From NCBI RefSeq assembly GCF_963678635.1, contig NW_026971032.1, forward strand, positions 1 through 32,981: a stretch of 32,981 nucleotides of DNA, written 5' to 3'. This document shows, piece after piece, positions 19,453 to 30,045 of the stretch. The position numbers and the translations under genes were made by a program. Each line of letters begins with the position of its first letter. Position 1 is the stretch's first letter. The stretch is from Symsagittifera roscoffensis (Eukaryota > Xenacoelomorpha > Acoela > Convolutidae). A model generated the notes under the pieces. The model did not search any database, was not told the origin of the DNA, and saw only the letters and a list, made by a program, of their open reading frames with translations.

Positions 19453-20277
19453 CTGAACAGATCAACTCACAGACAATTTGTACTGAGAGCAAAAAGTATA
19501 AAGATAATCGCGAAGAGGACGCAGAGTTTTTAAACAAAATTTCAAGGGATCTTCATGAGGTTCCTTGAAGTCTCATGGAAAGTTCAAAAAGTAAATTTAA
19601 ACATAATATTCAATACCACAGTTGGAAAAATTAACCAAAAATGAAACTTAAAAAAGAAACAAAATTTGTTCCATTTCTCTGATTGTACATGAACATGTCC
19701 TGCATGTTCAAAATGGATGTCGTCAGGGGATGATTTAGGGGGTGTTATTGTGCGGAAATTTGGATTTTCAATTTTGTCTGTGTGGTATAAAAGTTTATCT
19801 CAAAATAGGGTGTTTATACTATTCTAGGAGCGCCAGGAAATAAATTTCGCCGACCTAAAAATAAGGGTCGACAAATTTTTTGATTTTTTTTTAAATCAGC
19901 CCCCTCTCAATTCGAGAAAATCCTACATTTGCCCTGGATATCGTAAAACAGTGCCGAAGGGAGTAGAAGCTTCTGGCTGGCAGGCTTCGAACCCACCGAG
20001 CGAGGGAGAAATGTCGGCTTTTTGACAATATTGTCGACTTGTTGAAAAATCGTGCCAACGTTTGGCCCAAATTTAGAAAGTATAGCACTCTTGTCTCGCC
20101 CTAAACTTCGCCGCCTGTTCAGTTTTGGGCTATTCGGTAGAATGGGATAGCTAATTGACAATCCGCGAATAAAGGAAGCGTCCGGTAGTTTCATTCAAAG
20201 TTTGAACAATTTAAGTTCGTATAAAATTCAAATGAGCAAATTTCAAGAAAATTACTGCAGTTTTTTCATCAACTTAC
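19453..20277 (-). other. Intron 2 of the TPR/J-like gene (825 bp)
   Basis: GTAAGT donor (20277-20272) and TTCAG acceptor (19457-19453), phase 0. It contains short open frames around 19900-20190 and a pol III B-box-like GGTTCGAAGCC (19993-19983, minus strand) without an A box. I do not call a gene there. Confidence 0.75.
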
Positions 20278-21104
20278 TTTTTTATTGTCTTTCTCATCTA
20301 TGGCTTCAATTTTTTTAGCGTCAAATCCTGCAACTTTTGGTGGGTATTTTTTAATGATTAGCAACACCTCATTTTTGAACTGATCAATGGCAGATACTCT
20401 TCGATTACCGAGGAAAGCTGCAACCTCCATTAGTTCCCTTTCATACAGCTTTTTTTCGTCACTTGACTTGTCATGCTCGCTTTTCAATATATCTTTTTGA
20501 AGTTCACGCAATTTTTCTTCCGCTTCTTTGTACCATTTTTTATTGGTCATGTTTTTGGGATGCAATGATAGCGCTAGCTCGATACTTTTTTTGAAGTACC
20601 CTTTTGCTTTGATTCTGCTGTTTGGCATTTTGAGTACTTTCAATTGGTAGGAGCCCATTATGCTCAAAATCTCTGCCTCCAGCTCGACATCTTTGTCTCG
20701 GACTTGTGACAGAGCATAGTGGTACAAATCATACACGCAGTACGCCAAGTCAATGTCTAAAATCTCTCGGTCTTTCATGACCTCTTCATGCTTCTCGTTT
20801 GCAGCGGCAAGCGACATTCGTCCTATGACTTGAGTAATCTCAGTTAGAGTCTCACTTTCTAAGATGTCGACTTCCGCGTCGAGATCGACAAGATATTCTT
20901 TATCAGTGGCCGAAATAGAAGGCATTTTTTTGGCTTCATTGAATGCTTGTCGGAACTCTTCGATAGGGCGCCGAATCTCCTCGAAACAATACTTTGCCTC
21001 TTGAAGGTTGCCCTTTTCACCGTTAACGATGCCCTTCTGGAAAAAAAATTTCGCTTTTTTGAAATAGAGCAGAGATTTTATCGCAATGGCTGTTTTATGG
21101 GTGC
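20278..21104 (-). CDS. TPR/J-domain-like protein, exon 2 (TPR-like helices)
   Basis: The exon is bounded by the acceptor TGATTTCTGTTTCAG and a perfect GTAAGT donor, and encodes residues 140-415. Two helical regions stand out. Residues 148-198 (LLYFKKAKFFFQKGIVNGEKG, then LQEAKYCFEE) and 256-323 (ALSQVRDKDVELEAE, then AKGYFKKSIELALSLHP) have the spacing of small and aromatic residues seen in TPR helix pairs. A charged, probably coiled stretch follows (residues 329-370), then IIKKYPPKVAGFDAKKIEAID leading into the J-like exon. TPR domains bind partner proteins and, with a J-like end, suggest a co-chaperone or scaffold. The protein has no signal peptide or membrane segment, so it is probably cytosolic. 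This part alone is open for 283 codons, far above background here. Confidence 0.8.
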
Positions 21105-21789
21105 CTGAAACAGAAATCATAGAGAATAGGAAAAAAAATTGTCACTTGTAAAATCTTACTAAATGTTTTATCCGATTCTAGGTATGATTATTGCTCTCGA
21201 AAAAAAAAGCTTTATTCGCAAAAAATAGAAAAATGTAATTTTTTTCAAGATTCGAATAACATCATAGCGGAAATTTTCTGCTTACTTTGGATAGAAAAAA
21301 AAATTATAATGATTCTGAGAAAAAAATATACAGTACTTTTTATTACGGATGACAAAAACTTCAAGTTACATTTAAATTCAGAAAAAGAGAAAAGGCAGAC
21401 TGAAATAGTCCTAAGCTTCGTTTCTACTAGGTTCATCAGAGGAGGTATTGTTAAATGTGGCCTCGAAAGTCAGTTGTGATCAAACACACACTCTTTGCGC
21501 TGATTACTTGATTGATGTTACATAATGACCCAAAATCTAGTTCTAGATTGCAATTTAGAATTTCGAGATTGAAAATTAGTGGGATGCTCAGCTCATAGAT
21601 TAGTTCTGGAACAATTTATCCACCGTAACTCGCTATCATATGTTCGGTCGGATAGGGTTGTATTACTCCCTACTCCTCAGTCAAAAATTAGGTCTGAGTT
21701 CTCAACTTACTTTTCGTAATCTAAACAGATCTGTAGAAACACTAGTTCAGTAAGATGAAACATGATTGGTTTCCCTAGTCGATCAGGAA

Positions 21790-21915
21790 AGATTATGTTG
21801 CAAGATCTTGCAGGATTCTTGCAAATGAAACTTATCTTGCAAGGACTGGCAGATGGAAGTTGTCTTGCAAGAGATTGCCAGAGTGAGATTATCTTGCAAG
21901 ATTCTTGCAAGATCT
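21790..21915. repeat. Cluster of palindromic CTTGCAAG motifs
   Basis: CTTGCAA occurs five times, with a sixth near-match, in about 125 bases; several copies extend to TCTTGCAAG or run into AGATCTTGCA. CTTGCAAG is its own reverse complement, so the region reads alike on both strands. Confidence 0.7.
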
Positions 21916-22129
21916 TGGTGAATAACATTCTATGAATAGTTTCCAGAAAAACACTGTGGAGATCCAAATCGACCAGGGTCACATATAATTCTGAGTTTAA
22001 GTTCGGATAAAAAAAATTAGGTTGAAATATTCAATTATATGCTCATTTTTAATCTTTCGTAATGTAAAAAGCTTCACGTTGTGGTTATACTTTATGTAAT
22101 TCGAATTGAGATTTCCAAAAACGTTTTAT

Positions 22130-22444
22130 TTGGAATAGTTCATCCAGTTTTGCAACTCAAGCGTTTGAAACTTTATTTTTTGTTATTTAAGCCAAAATTT
22201 CGATCGACAGAGTCAATTAGTTAGAGATAATTTGTATGTTTTGTTCACATAAATGCGATAAACAGTTATGTTCATATACTCTTGAAGATACATTTTTGTG
22301 GATTGTTTCATCTAGTTTTGGAACTCGAATGGTTAAAATTTAATGGTTTCTTAATAATGCCAAAATTTCAATCAATAGAGTCAATTAGTTTGAGAAATTT
22401 TGTATGTTGTGTTCACATAAATACGATAAACAGTTATGTTCATG
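22130..22444. repeat. Direct duplication, 168-bp period
   Basis: Two copies of about 145 bases share TCATCYAGTTTTGSAACTC, CAAAATTTCRATCRA, AGAGTCAATTAGTT and GTTCACATAAAT, with similar order and spacing (for example GTTCACATAA at 22243 and 22411). Identity is around 80% by eye. Confidence 0.75.
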
Positions 22445-22811
22445 TTTTAGGCGGAAATATTTTTCTCTTTTGTTCTTTGTTAAGTATTTAAATCACTTCC
22501 CTCTACACTTCCTGCACAAATGCTAGAGGTTGTCTTTAAAGAGCTTGCTTTAGAAAAGTTATCGGCCCTTACTGGTCACGAAAACTTTTTGGTTGTGGCA
22601 AACTATGACTTTTAGACTTATTCTATCATTTTGGATCTCTTGAACTATTCCCCCTATGGTAGCTTAAAACGAAGTACCACCCCATGAAAGATACAATTAA
22701 GTGATTAAGCATGTGCGAGTTTCGTACCTAGTAACGAATCTCGCAACCCCTTTCGTAAAAGAAGGATGATAGTTGACTAGATTCCAAAAATTTGGTTATA
22801 CAATTTGAAAG

Positions 22812-22905
22812 GTTTATGGCAAGAATTAGATCAATTAGCTTGCCGCAATTCAGTTTGGAGTGATTTTATTGCCGGATAATTTGCCACCCGTAAATAATGC
22901 GTGGT
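22812..22905 (+). repeat. Dispersed repeat, copy A (related to 29376-29465)
   Basis: Shares TTATGG, RATCARTTAGCTTGCC and GCGGATAAT-like blocks in order with 29376-29465. Similarity is about 70% over 90 bases. Confidence 0.5.
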
Positions 22906-23230
22906 ATAATTTTGGCTTCAATTTATGAAACGAGCAGTTTAGCTACACTCGTTTTAGGTTTACATAATGGTGTTGGAACTCGACGAGGCCCATGATGATC
23001 CAGTGATCAAACAAGTATGATGATAATGATACAACGGTGATAGTATGAAAAATCGCGCTGTCTTAAAACGCACAAACAAACTCACCGACTCTAGAAAATC
23101 TAACACTTATCTGTTGCAATTTGATTGAAATGATTATAAGAAACCATATCGTGCCAAAAACTGAAAATATATGTTTGTTGGAGATGGCCAACCACGCTTA
23201 TTCTAAAAAAATTTGATTCTTTTTCTAAGA

Positions 23231-23456
23231 AAAAGGTGGATTATCAGAAGAAATAAACCTATTTGCAATTGAAAACGCTTTAACAATTGGTGTCGAAACA
23301 GTTGTGGTACAGATAGACGAGTCACTTATGTCGAAAAGAAAGGGCAACAAAAGCTGATTGATTCCAGATATATGGGTGCTTGGCGGCATCGATTCAGCTA
23401 CCAATGAAAAATTTCTCGTGGTGTAGCTGATGAACGCGGCATTCGAAAATTCAACG
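23231..23456 (+). pseudogene. ISXO2/Merlin-like transposase fragment, plus-strand arm
   Basis: Translates as VETVVVQIDESLMSKRKGNKS, a TGA, then DIWVLGGIDSATNEKFLVV, a TAG, and LMNAAFEN. The pattern I-D-E-S-x-x-S-K-R-K-x-N followed by W-V-x-G-G-I is that of ISXO2-like DDE transposases, to which eukaryotic Merlin elements belong. The aspartate of IDES is the expected first catalytic residue. Only about 75 codons are present, with two stops, so it is a relic. Confidence 0.65.
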
Positions 23457-23492
23457 AGGAATTCTATAGAATGCAGCATCTATAAAAAGCCC

Positions 23493-23716
23493 CGTTGAAT
23501 TTTCGAATGCTGCGTTCATCAGCTACAACACAAGAAAATTTTCATTGGTCGCCGAGTCGATGCCACCAAGCACCCATATATGTGGAACCAATCAACTTTT
23601 GTTGCCCTTTCTTTTCGACATAAGTGACTCGTCTATCTGTACCACAACTATTTCGACGCAAACTGTTAAAGCGTTTTGAATTGGAAATAGGTTTATTCCT
23701 TCTGATAACCACTTTT
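23493..23716 (-). pseudogene. ISXO2/Merlin-like transposase fragment, minus-strand arm
   Basis: Reverse-complement copy of 23231-23456. It keeps the IDESLMSKRKGNKS core and carries the same two stops (AGTTGA and TTGTAG against AGCTGA and GTGTAG). Sharing these defects suggests that inverted duplication followed the decay of the gene. Confidence 0.65.
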
Positions 23717-24597
23717 CTCTTAAAAAAACTTAAGAGATTAAAATTTATTAAGATTAAACCTGGTTGGTTTTTAGTTGAACTTTATAACGCCGCATTTCTT
23801 CTGAATTTTATAAAACGCAAGACTCGTAAAAACTTGACTTTTTTCAAAAATTCAACTTTAGCATTTAGATTGAACTTTGCTGTTCCGATTAGATTCTAAT
23901 CAAACAAGAATTTAGTTTCTTGTTTTTTATTTGAGTTTTTTTGGGCTTTTTAAGCCTTGCTTACCGCATCAGATAATATATAACCGGGACGATCAACTCA
24001 TAGGGCAGTTTTGAATCATTACATCCTCAGTACCTCATGCTATCTTATTTTCGGAAAGATACGTCTTACTCCCTATTCTTAATTCTGCTCTTACTTTCCT
24101 AAGTCTAGATCTATTGAAATACCGAATTTTCGAGGTTTTTCTCAAAACCGCGTTTGCTCCATCCATTCTGTAGGTTGATTTGAGAAGAAATTTTCTGAAT
24201 GAATAGAGGGGTTTTATAGGTTGCATCAGGATTGATTTGTACGATTATTTCATAAAAATAAAAAAATCTTATGTGAATTAATGCTAATGCTAAAGGCGGA
24301 ATGGAAATGAAACTCTAATCAGATTGCACTACCATGTCCATACACCAGAAAAATTTAAAGTTTTTTTCTACTTTTGCTGCAAAGTTAGAACAAAACGCTC
24401 TAAAACCGACTTCATAAATTTGATTTTTTCGGATGAAACATTAAATGAAGTCACAGTTTTGGTTTGTGAAAACTAATTTGACATCCGCTGAGAAATCACC
24501 GCCTTCTCTTTCTGATTGAGTTCACTTTCGGTACTTGATCTATTAAATATATCAATGATGATTTGGGTGCAAAGTTAGCCTTAAAATCAGTAGTTAC

Positions 24598-25015
24598 CTT
24601 CGGCCATAGCGGACAAAATTGAGTCCTTACTCAATTCTGGCTCTTCCAACTCAAAAACAAAGACCACCAAGCTAATCTTCTCACTCAGTTCGTCAAATCC
24701 AGATGTTTCTTCATTGGTAACCAGCTGCAAATAGCTCATCCAGTGGAATATTTTGGTAATATCGTTCAGTTTAAGACCAGTTATGTCGTTGCACCTTGCT
24801 GGATTCTTCTTACAGAAAATCAATTTCCTTTCCAGCGACCTTTGTATGCACGATAGAGCTTTCTCCTTCTGCCATCGAAACACAGCTGCTAAAGCTGCCT
24901 TGCAAAAAGCTTCGTAACTTTTATCTATCCATTTTTCAGTCACTGCCGGTGATTTATTGGCACAATCTTTTTGTTCCAGATTTTGGCCTTCTTTCATCCA
25001 GCTATCGAAGCTCAT
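24598..25015 (-). CDS. TPR/J-domain-like protein, exon 1 (N-terminus)
   Basis: Starts at ATG 25015-25013 (ACAATGAGC, A at -3) and encodes MSFDSWMKEGQNLEQKDC and on to residue 139, ending GCCGAAG before the donor GTAACT at 24597. An in-frame ATG at 25063 would add 16 residues. I prefer the inner one because TTATAATTTTAG at about 25035-25024 looks like an acceptor for a 5' UTR exon. The region is helical (KWIDKSYEAFCKAALAAVF, EKALSCIQRSLERKLIFC) with no domain I can name. With exons 2 and 3 it gives 1374 coding bases, 457 residues plus stop. Phase agreement at both junctions and good splice sites support the three-exon model. Confidence 0.72.
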
Positions 25016-25150
25016 TGTACAACTAAAATTATAACCAACAGATAATAAAGCTAGCATATTCATATTGTTTTAAGATTTAATTCGGAAAAAGGCTGCTTGT
25101 ATCAGAGCGAAGCCTTTTACGCTTGTTCCGACTGCCTTTTAAGGTTTATG

Positions 25151-25563
25151 GAGCAGTAATATCATGAAAAAATTAAAATATAACGATTTTTTTTTGAAAA
25201 AGAGAATTTTTTGTGAAAATCATCTCCCCACACGCAAAATAAGGTCCAAAGTGATAGATTTTGCTCCTAGTATGGCAAATAAGCTTCCTTCAACCCATTT
25301 GGAACAATTTCAAGGCGGATTAAATCTCCGCTTACGTGTTAATAGCGCGATAAATTGCGCGCCATTAACACGTAAGCGGAGTTTTAAACCGTCTTGAAAT
25401 TGTTTCAAATTGGTTGAAAGAAGCTTATTTTCCATACTAAGAGCGAAATCTATCACTTTGTACCCTTTCTGGCGTGTGGGGAGATGATTTTCTCAAAAAA
25501 TCTCATATTCAAAAAATATCGTTATATTTTATTACATTGAATTTTTTCATGATATTACTGCCC
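25151..25563. repeat. Long palindrome (foldback element), arms about 200 bp
   Basis: Left arm starts GAGCAGTAATATCATGAAAAA and the right arm ends with its complement (TTTTTCATGATATTACTGCCC). Pairing is high throughout. The centre is a 24-bp stem (25326-25349 with 25358-25381, one mismatch) beginning CTCCGCTTACGTGTTAAT around an 8-base loop. The element lies about 135 bases upstream of the TPR/J-like start codon. Its right arm is related to 29930-30045. Confidence 0.9.
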
Positions 25564-27420
25564 AAATTGGCAAAAAAAAACGCCCTGAATTGGCAATATT
25601 TAAACTCCCATGACATTACAAAAAATGATCACATGTAGAATTACTAGTAAAATTTCAGATAAAACGGTTTGAAAATTTGAATCACTGGGCCTAAGCTAGT
25701 ATTCAGCTGGGTTTCGCAAAAATTTAAACTCACTTTCAAAACTAAAAGAAAATCGAACTTTATTTAAGTCAATCCAATTTAAAATCGTGTTCAAATATTA
25801 AATTTTTAGTAAATCCTGGGAGTCCGTAAAACTGAAATATGACCATCATCGGAGATTGCAATTTTTCTTTCATTTGCTGAATATTTTTAGGTGAATTCAG
25901 AAAATTTCGAAAAAAATTCACAGAAAAATTCAGAAACCCTGATCATACAATTTTCATATCTAAAACTTTGTCCTAAAGTTCCGTTTTAATCCATTAGTAT
26001 CAAAAGTTGAGTAAAAAAATCCATTATAAACAATTTTTCATGAATAAAACTTGTTTGATTAGCATTTTTCATTAGTAGCATTTTTTATTTGAAAAACACA
26101 AAAAACAAGGATTTTCTATAAAAAAAATAGAACCCACTGGTATGTTAGTGCATTTCAAATTTCAAATTAAACTGCATTTTGAGATTGTTCGTACAGATAA
26201 AGTATACGGTGTCACTCAGATTTAATTTTTTTGACTAAATGTGAAAACCGTAATTTTGTGCTTGTGGCCAGAACCCGGATTACATAGCCACGGGAAAAAC
26301 TTGGGCTCCCTGTCAGGAATTTAAAGAGTCCATGTCAATCCAGGACTTTCTAGCAGGGGCAAAAAGACGCGTGTTAAACACCCTTCCAGCAAATCCAGAA
26401 AATCAGCAGTTGTTTACAAATTTTTGTTCTTAATTTAATTTTTGCCGCAACTAGTTTCGGAAAAAAACTTCATGCGGAATTTTACATTTTTTGGCGTAGT
26501 TCATGCTCAATTTTTCACACAGAAGAACCAAAAATTAAAAATGAACGTTTCTTTTGGAGCCATAATTATTGTTTTTGGTGTTTTCAAATGTTAAGATTAA
26601 GGTAAAGATGACAAAAGGCATCTTAAAATTTTCAAACACAATTTTTTAGGTAAAAATCATCCAGCCGCATAGTAAAAGTTATATTTATCATTAATTTATG
26701 AAAACTTCGAATTTTATTTATGATGGTGAATCTACAAATGCAGTGTTTCTGCGAGACTTTGCCAATTAATCTATTCGTTTTCTTATATGAAAATAGTCTA
26801 TGGCTTGTTATGTTTTCGGACAGGTTCGAAAACATTTGCAATTTTAAAAACTCAACCGAACAACTTGAAATACTCTTAGACTGCTCCGGGACATGTTTTT
26901 TCCCTGGTCAGTCCTAGCTCCAGGGATTTCCCCAGGGACGGACTCCTTTGGACAGGTAACCTGGGAAGGCTTTTACATCAAAAAACTTAAAAAATGGAAA
27001 TTGTGTCTTGTTTTTTTTTTTGTTTTTCGTACCATGAAGAAGAGTAAAAACTTTAACTCTGGACTTACGCAAAAAACACATAGTCATTAGAAATGTGAAA
27101 TGTAGTAAAATTAATTAAGGATTGGGGGTGAGTATGATGATCACTAAAGGGATCATTAGTTGTATGGGGTTAAGTTAATCCCTAATTAATCTTGTATCAA
27201 CTTTTTCGTAATCATATTACGTCTATACTTTTTAAATTGATCTTTACATGCTCGTAGAGTGGAATGATTCCTATGTATCGTCTAATGTGAAATGCAAGGT
27301 AAATTTGTAATGCAAGGTATCTAAATAGCACGTAATTGCGTTGTAAAGCAGAAAGCATTCAACGGCGAATGAGTTCCAATTTCACGCACCTAACCCGGGT
27401 TAACATTCATAGACCAAAAA
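25564..27420. other. No gene seen
   Basis: AT-rich with short frames only. Two less AT-rich islands (about 26265-26395 and 26880-26965) break the pattern but have no supported exon or domain. Confidence 0.5.
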
Positions 27421-27634
27421 TGCTAGTCATACAATTCCATAAAATAAGTATATGAAAAATACTAGACATACAAATTTCATACATTTTGAAAAAATGGTGC
27501 TATCAAACTTTGAAGAACTTTTTTCTTGTTTTGGAGAAAAACATTCGGTGTATCGTGCAAATAAAAAAGAAAATGTTTTGTCAAAAAAATTGCGTATCAT
27601 ACAATTTCCATACATGGAAATTTTATGACTAGCG
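27421..27634. repeat. Foldback element with TAGTCATACAATT ends
   Basis: 27421-27440 (TGCTAGTCATACAATTCCAT) pairs with 27614-27634. A smaller hairpin (TCATACAATTTCCAT and its complement, 27598-27629) sits at the right end. The end motif is shared with the foldback at 28160-28285. Confidence 0.5.
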
Positions 27635-28048
27635 TTTTTTTGACGGCGAAAACAAAAACTTTTTCAAGTAATTTTGAAATTGCCCCAATTTTATTTTTCA
27701 ATCGCAAATCGAATTTTGTACTCAAACAAACATTTAAAAAAAACATTTGCATACAAAGTTTTTTTCGTGCATAGCGTAGTCCTGGATACACTAATATTGG
27801 ATTTTTTCCTTTTCATTCATTCATTTTTTTCAAAAACGCTTAAAACTCTTACTTTTTTGTATGATATGATAATGTTTGCATTGATCATTGTCTGAAAAGT
27901 TAAAAATTCAATTTTTAAAAGCAATCATCGTTTAATATTTTTGCCAAAATTCAAAACTTTAATACTTTCGTTATATTATTTGTGTGAAACAGAATTAGGG
28001 CATTTCAGGCCGTTTCCAGTGCATTTTTTATGCGAGAGGGTCGAACTT

Positions 28049-28074
28049 TTGGTTACTCTACTTGGAGTAACCAA
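28049..28074. repeat. Perfect 10-bp-stem hairpin
   Basis: TTGGTTACTC and its exact reverse complement flank a 6-base loop. It could be a structured or regulatory element; the context gives no function. Confidence 0.5.
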
Positions 28075-28159
28075 GGTTTTTGTAACTTGTGCTGGGTTAC
28101 GAACAACCAAACAATTTTGAGAAAGTAAAATATAAAAAAAATAGCTTAGATAAAAATTA

Positions 28160-28285
28160 TAGTCATACAATTCCCAAATATGAAAAAATAGCTAATCATA
28201 GACCTTTCAGGCAATTTCTGTATTTATGTAATTGCTTAAAAAAGTGTATGATTAGCTTTCTTCATGTAGGAAAATTGTGTGATTG
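28160..28285. repeat. Foldback element related to 27421-27634
   Basis: The arm 28160-28202 (AGTCATACAATTCCCAAATA onward to GCTAATCATA) pairs with 28245-28285 at roughly 75-80%, with a loop of about 43 bases. It shares AGTCATACAATTCC with the foldback at 27421. Confidence 0.6.
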
Positions 28286-29375
28286 GTGAGAAACTTTTGT
28301 ATGAAATTTTTGTACAAGTTATGTTCAGAATATTTTTAGACTAATTGTAATGCAACTAAACGAACTGTTCTTGTATATTACATGCTAACGCATTAGGATT
28401 GAGCTTTAAAAAGCTTACATTTAGTGCCAAGCTTGCTATTTTTTCAATTGCTCTAATCGTAGTATGATGGTTAACTCACAAGTATCGAAAACAATAAAAA
28501 TTTTGTAAAAATTATTGGCTAGCTCGATTATAGGTCGCACTGTGCTGGTTTCCCTGTATAAAGATTTTGATAAGATATCCATTCATTAATTTCATTAAGT
28601 TTCAATGAATTAAAAAGCAGCCATTAGACTATGTATCAGACAAGGTATGAAGTTTCCAAAGTACCATGATAAATTATGAAAACGGTAGCCTGCAGTGAGC
28701 TTGAGTGTTGATGAAAAATTAAATATGATTGTTTTCTGGAATTTCATTTCAAATTTTTTCGTTGATGTGTATTCAGAAATCTATAAGCAAGGTTCGTAGA
28801 TTAGTTTTAAAAAATTTAAACTAGATTCAGGCCTATTTTGTTTTAATTTGGCTTGATTAGTGTTGCACCTGAAACTGAAAATCTAAAAAAAAAATCAACA
28901 ACCAAAAATGTTTCTAAGGCCTTTGGATAATCAGCTGTAGGGTAGCAATAACTTGAAAATATTCGAAAAAAAACTGGGAATAACATGCTTTCAAAGTTTT
29001 CCAGGAATCAAAAAATAAATTTAGATTCATTAGTCAGTACTAACGTGTTTTTACATTTAAAAAGCCCTACTAAAACAACAAACGAACAACGGCGATTAGG
29101 TTCTCCAATTAAAATGGAAATGTGGATAATTGGTTTGATTCGAATAATAGTTGCAAGCAAAAAAGAAAAGAGAATGATCGTTGCGAGCGGAAAAATCCAG
29201 TTTTTCATGAAGAAAAAATCTGAATCAGACAGTATATACAGACAAGACTGCTCATATTAAGGCAAAACCTTGAATGTTCCGACAATAATTCGCCTCGAAT
29301 CGTTTTTGATATCTGAAAAGTTTACAAACTACAAATTTCAGGCTGATAATATCAAAGAGTTAAAATTTCAATTAT

Positions 29376-29465
29376 TTATGGAAATAATAAGATCAGTTAG
29401 CTTGCCTCATTTTTAATTGGAACGTTTGTGAGTGCGGATAATAATTTTCCACGCCAAGAAAAATT
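29376..29465 (+). repeat. Dispersed repeat, copy B
   Basis: Collinear with 22812-22905: TTATGG, AGATCAGTTAGCTTGCCTCA, GCGGATAATAATTTTCCACG. Confidence 0.5.
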
Positions 29466-29685
29466 CGCGTTTTGAGATGAACTATCAAAGTATCAATCCA
29501 GCAGCAAAACCTTTTTTCGAATTTGATCGATATATTTTTACATGGGGGCCAGTAGTTTACCATATATAAAGGGAGTTAGACTATGGTAATTAATTACTCT
29601 TGAAAATTTTAGGCATTGGTGGTACATTAAAATCAGTTATGCCGAAACAAATTTAGATCAGCTCGACATGGAATTTCACATTATT

Positions 29686-30045
29686 GTTCCGACTTTCGAT
29701 GCGAAAGTAACGGAATATTTATGCTCGGGGTGGGTTTTTTTTCTTTAGACAAATTTTGACTTTTTAACTAGCCATTTTTGACGGAATTTTTTTTATATCA
29801 TTCGAAAGGTATTGTAGTCCTGAGCTCAAATTTGAAGAGATGTTTCACCTGTGATTATTTTTCGTAAAGTTATGGGGGTTTAAAGATTGCCATTTTGGCC
29901 AATTTGGGACAATTAACGCGCGATATATTTCGCGCTATTAACGCGTAAGCGGAGAGTTAATCCGTCTTAAAATCGTTCCAAATTGATTAAAAGGAGCTTA
30001 TTTGCCATAATTGATTAGTTACAAGGAGCTAAATCTATCTTTTTG
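29686..30045. repeat. Dispersed repeat, copy 2, joining both known halves
   Basis: Its left part (29686-29935) is collinear with 5711-5957. Its right part (29910-30045: CGTAAGCGGAG, CCGTCTTAAAATCGTTCC, AGCTTATTTGCCATA, AAATCTATC) matches the right arm of the palindrome at 25151-25563. It therefore links all three sites into one family. Confidence 0.65.

Larger units (their letters stand above)
23219..23730. repeat. Large near-perfect inverted repeat (arms about 238 bp, 36-bp spacer)
   Basis: Left arm 23219-23456 and right arm 23493-23730 pair at about 91% (roughly 19 substitutions and two single-base gaps over the 226 bases compared). The arms are two head-to-head copies of a decayed transposase fragment. 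Transcribed as part of intron 1 of the TPR/J-like gene, it would fold into a long RNA hairpin. Confidence 0.9.
21105..24597 (-). other. Intron 1 of the TPR/J-like gene (3493 bp)
   Basis: GTAACT donor (24597-24592) and CAG acceptor (21107-21105), phase 1: the G ending exon 1 and the GC starting exon 2 form a Gly codon. The intron is loaded with repeats: a CTTGCAAG cluster, a 168-bp-period duplication, a dispersed repeat and a 0.5-kb transposase-derived inverted repeat. I see no further coding exon in it. Confidence 0.7.

Noticed and set aside
19891-20194. Two overlapping minus-strand frames (65 and 95 codons) in intron 2
   Set aside because: They sit between splice sites supported by phase, have no domain, and overlap each other in different frames; a B-box-like GGTTCGAAGCC there lacks an A box.
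21707-21982. 91-codon minus-strand frame
   Set aside because: It lies over the CTTGCAAG repeat cluster inside intron 1 and has no domain.
23225-23479. 84-codon minus-strand frame across the inverted repeat
   Set aside because: Antisense to the Merlin-like fragment, whose IDES...KRK and WVLGGI motifs are on the plus strand in this arm.
26893-27090. Possible exon with a GTAACC donor (GISPGTDSFGQ)
   Set aside because: Short, no partner exon in phase, no recognisable family.
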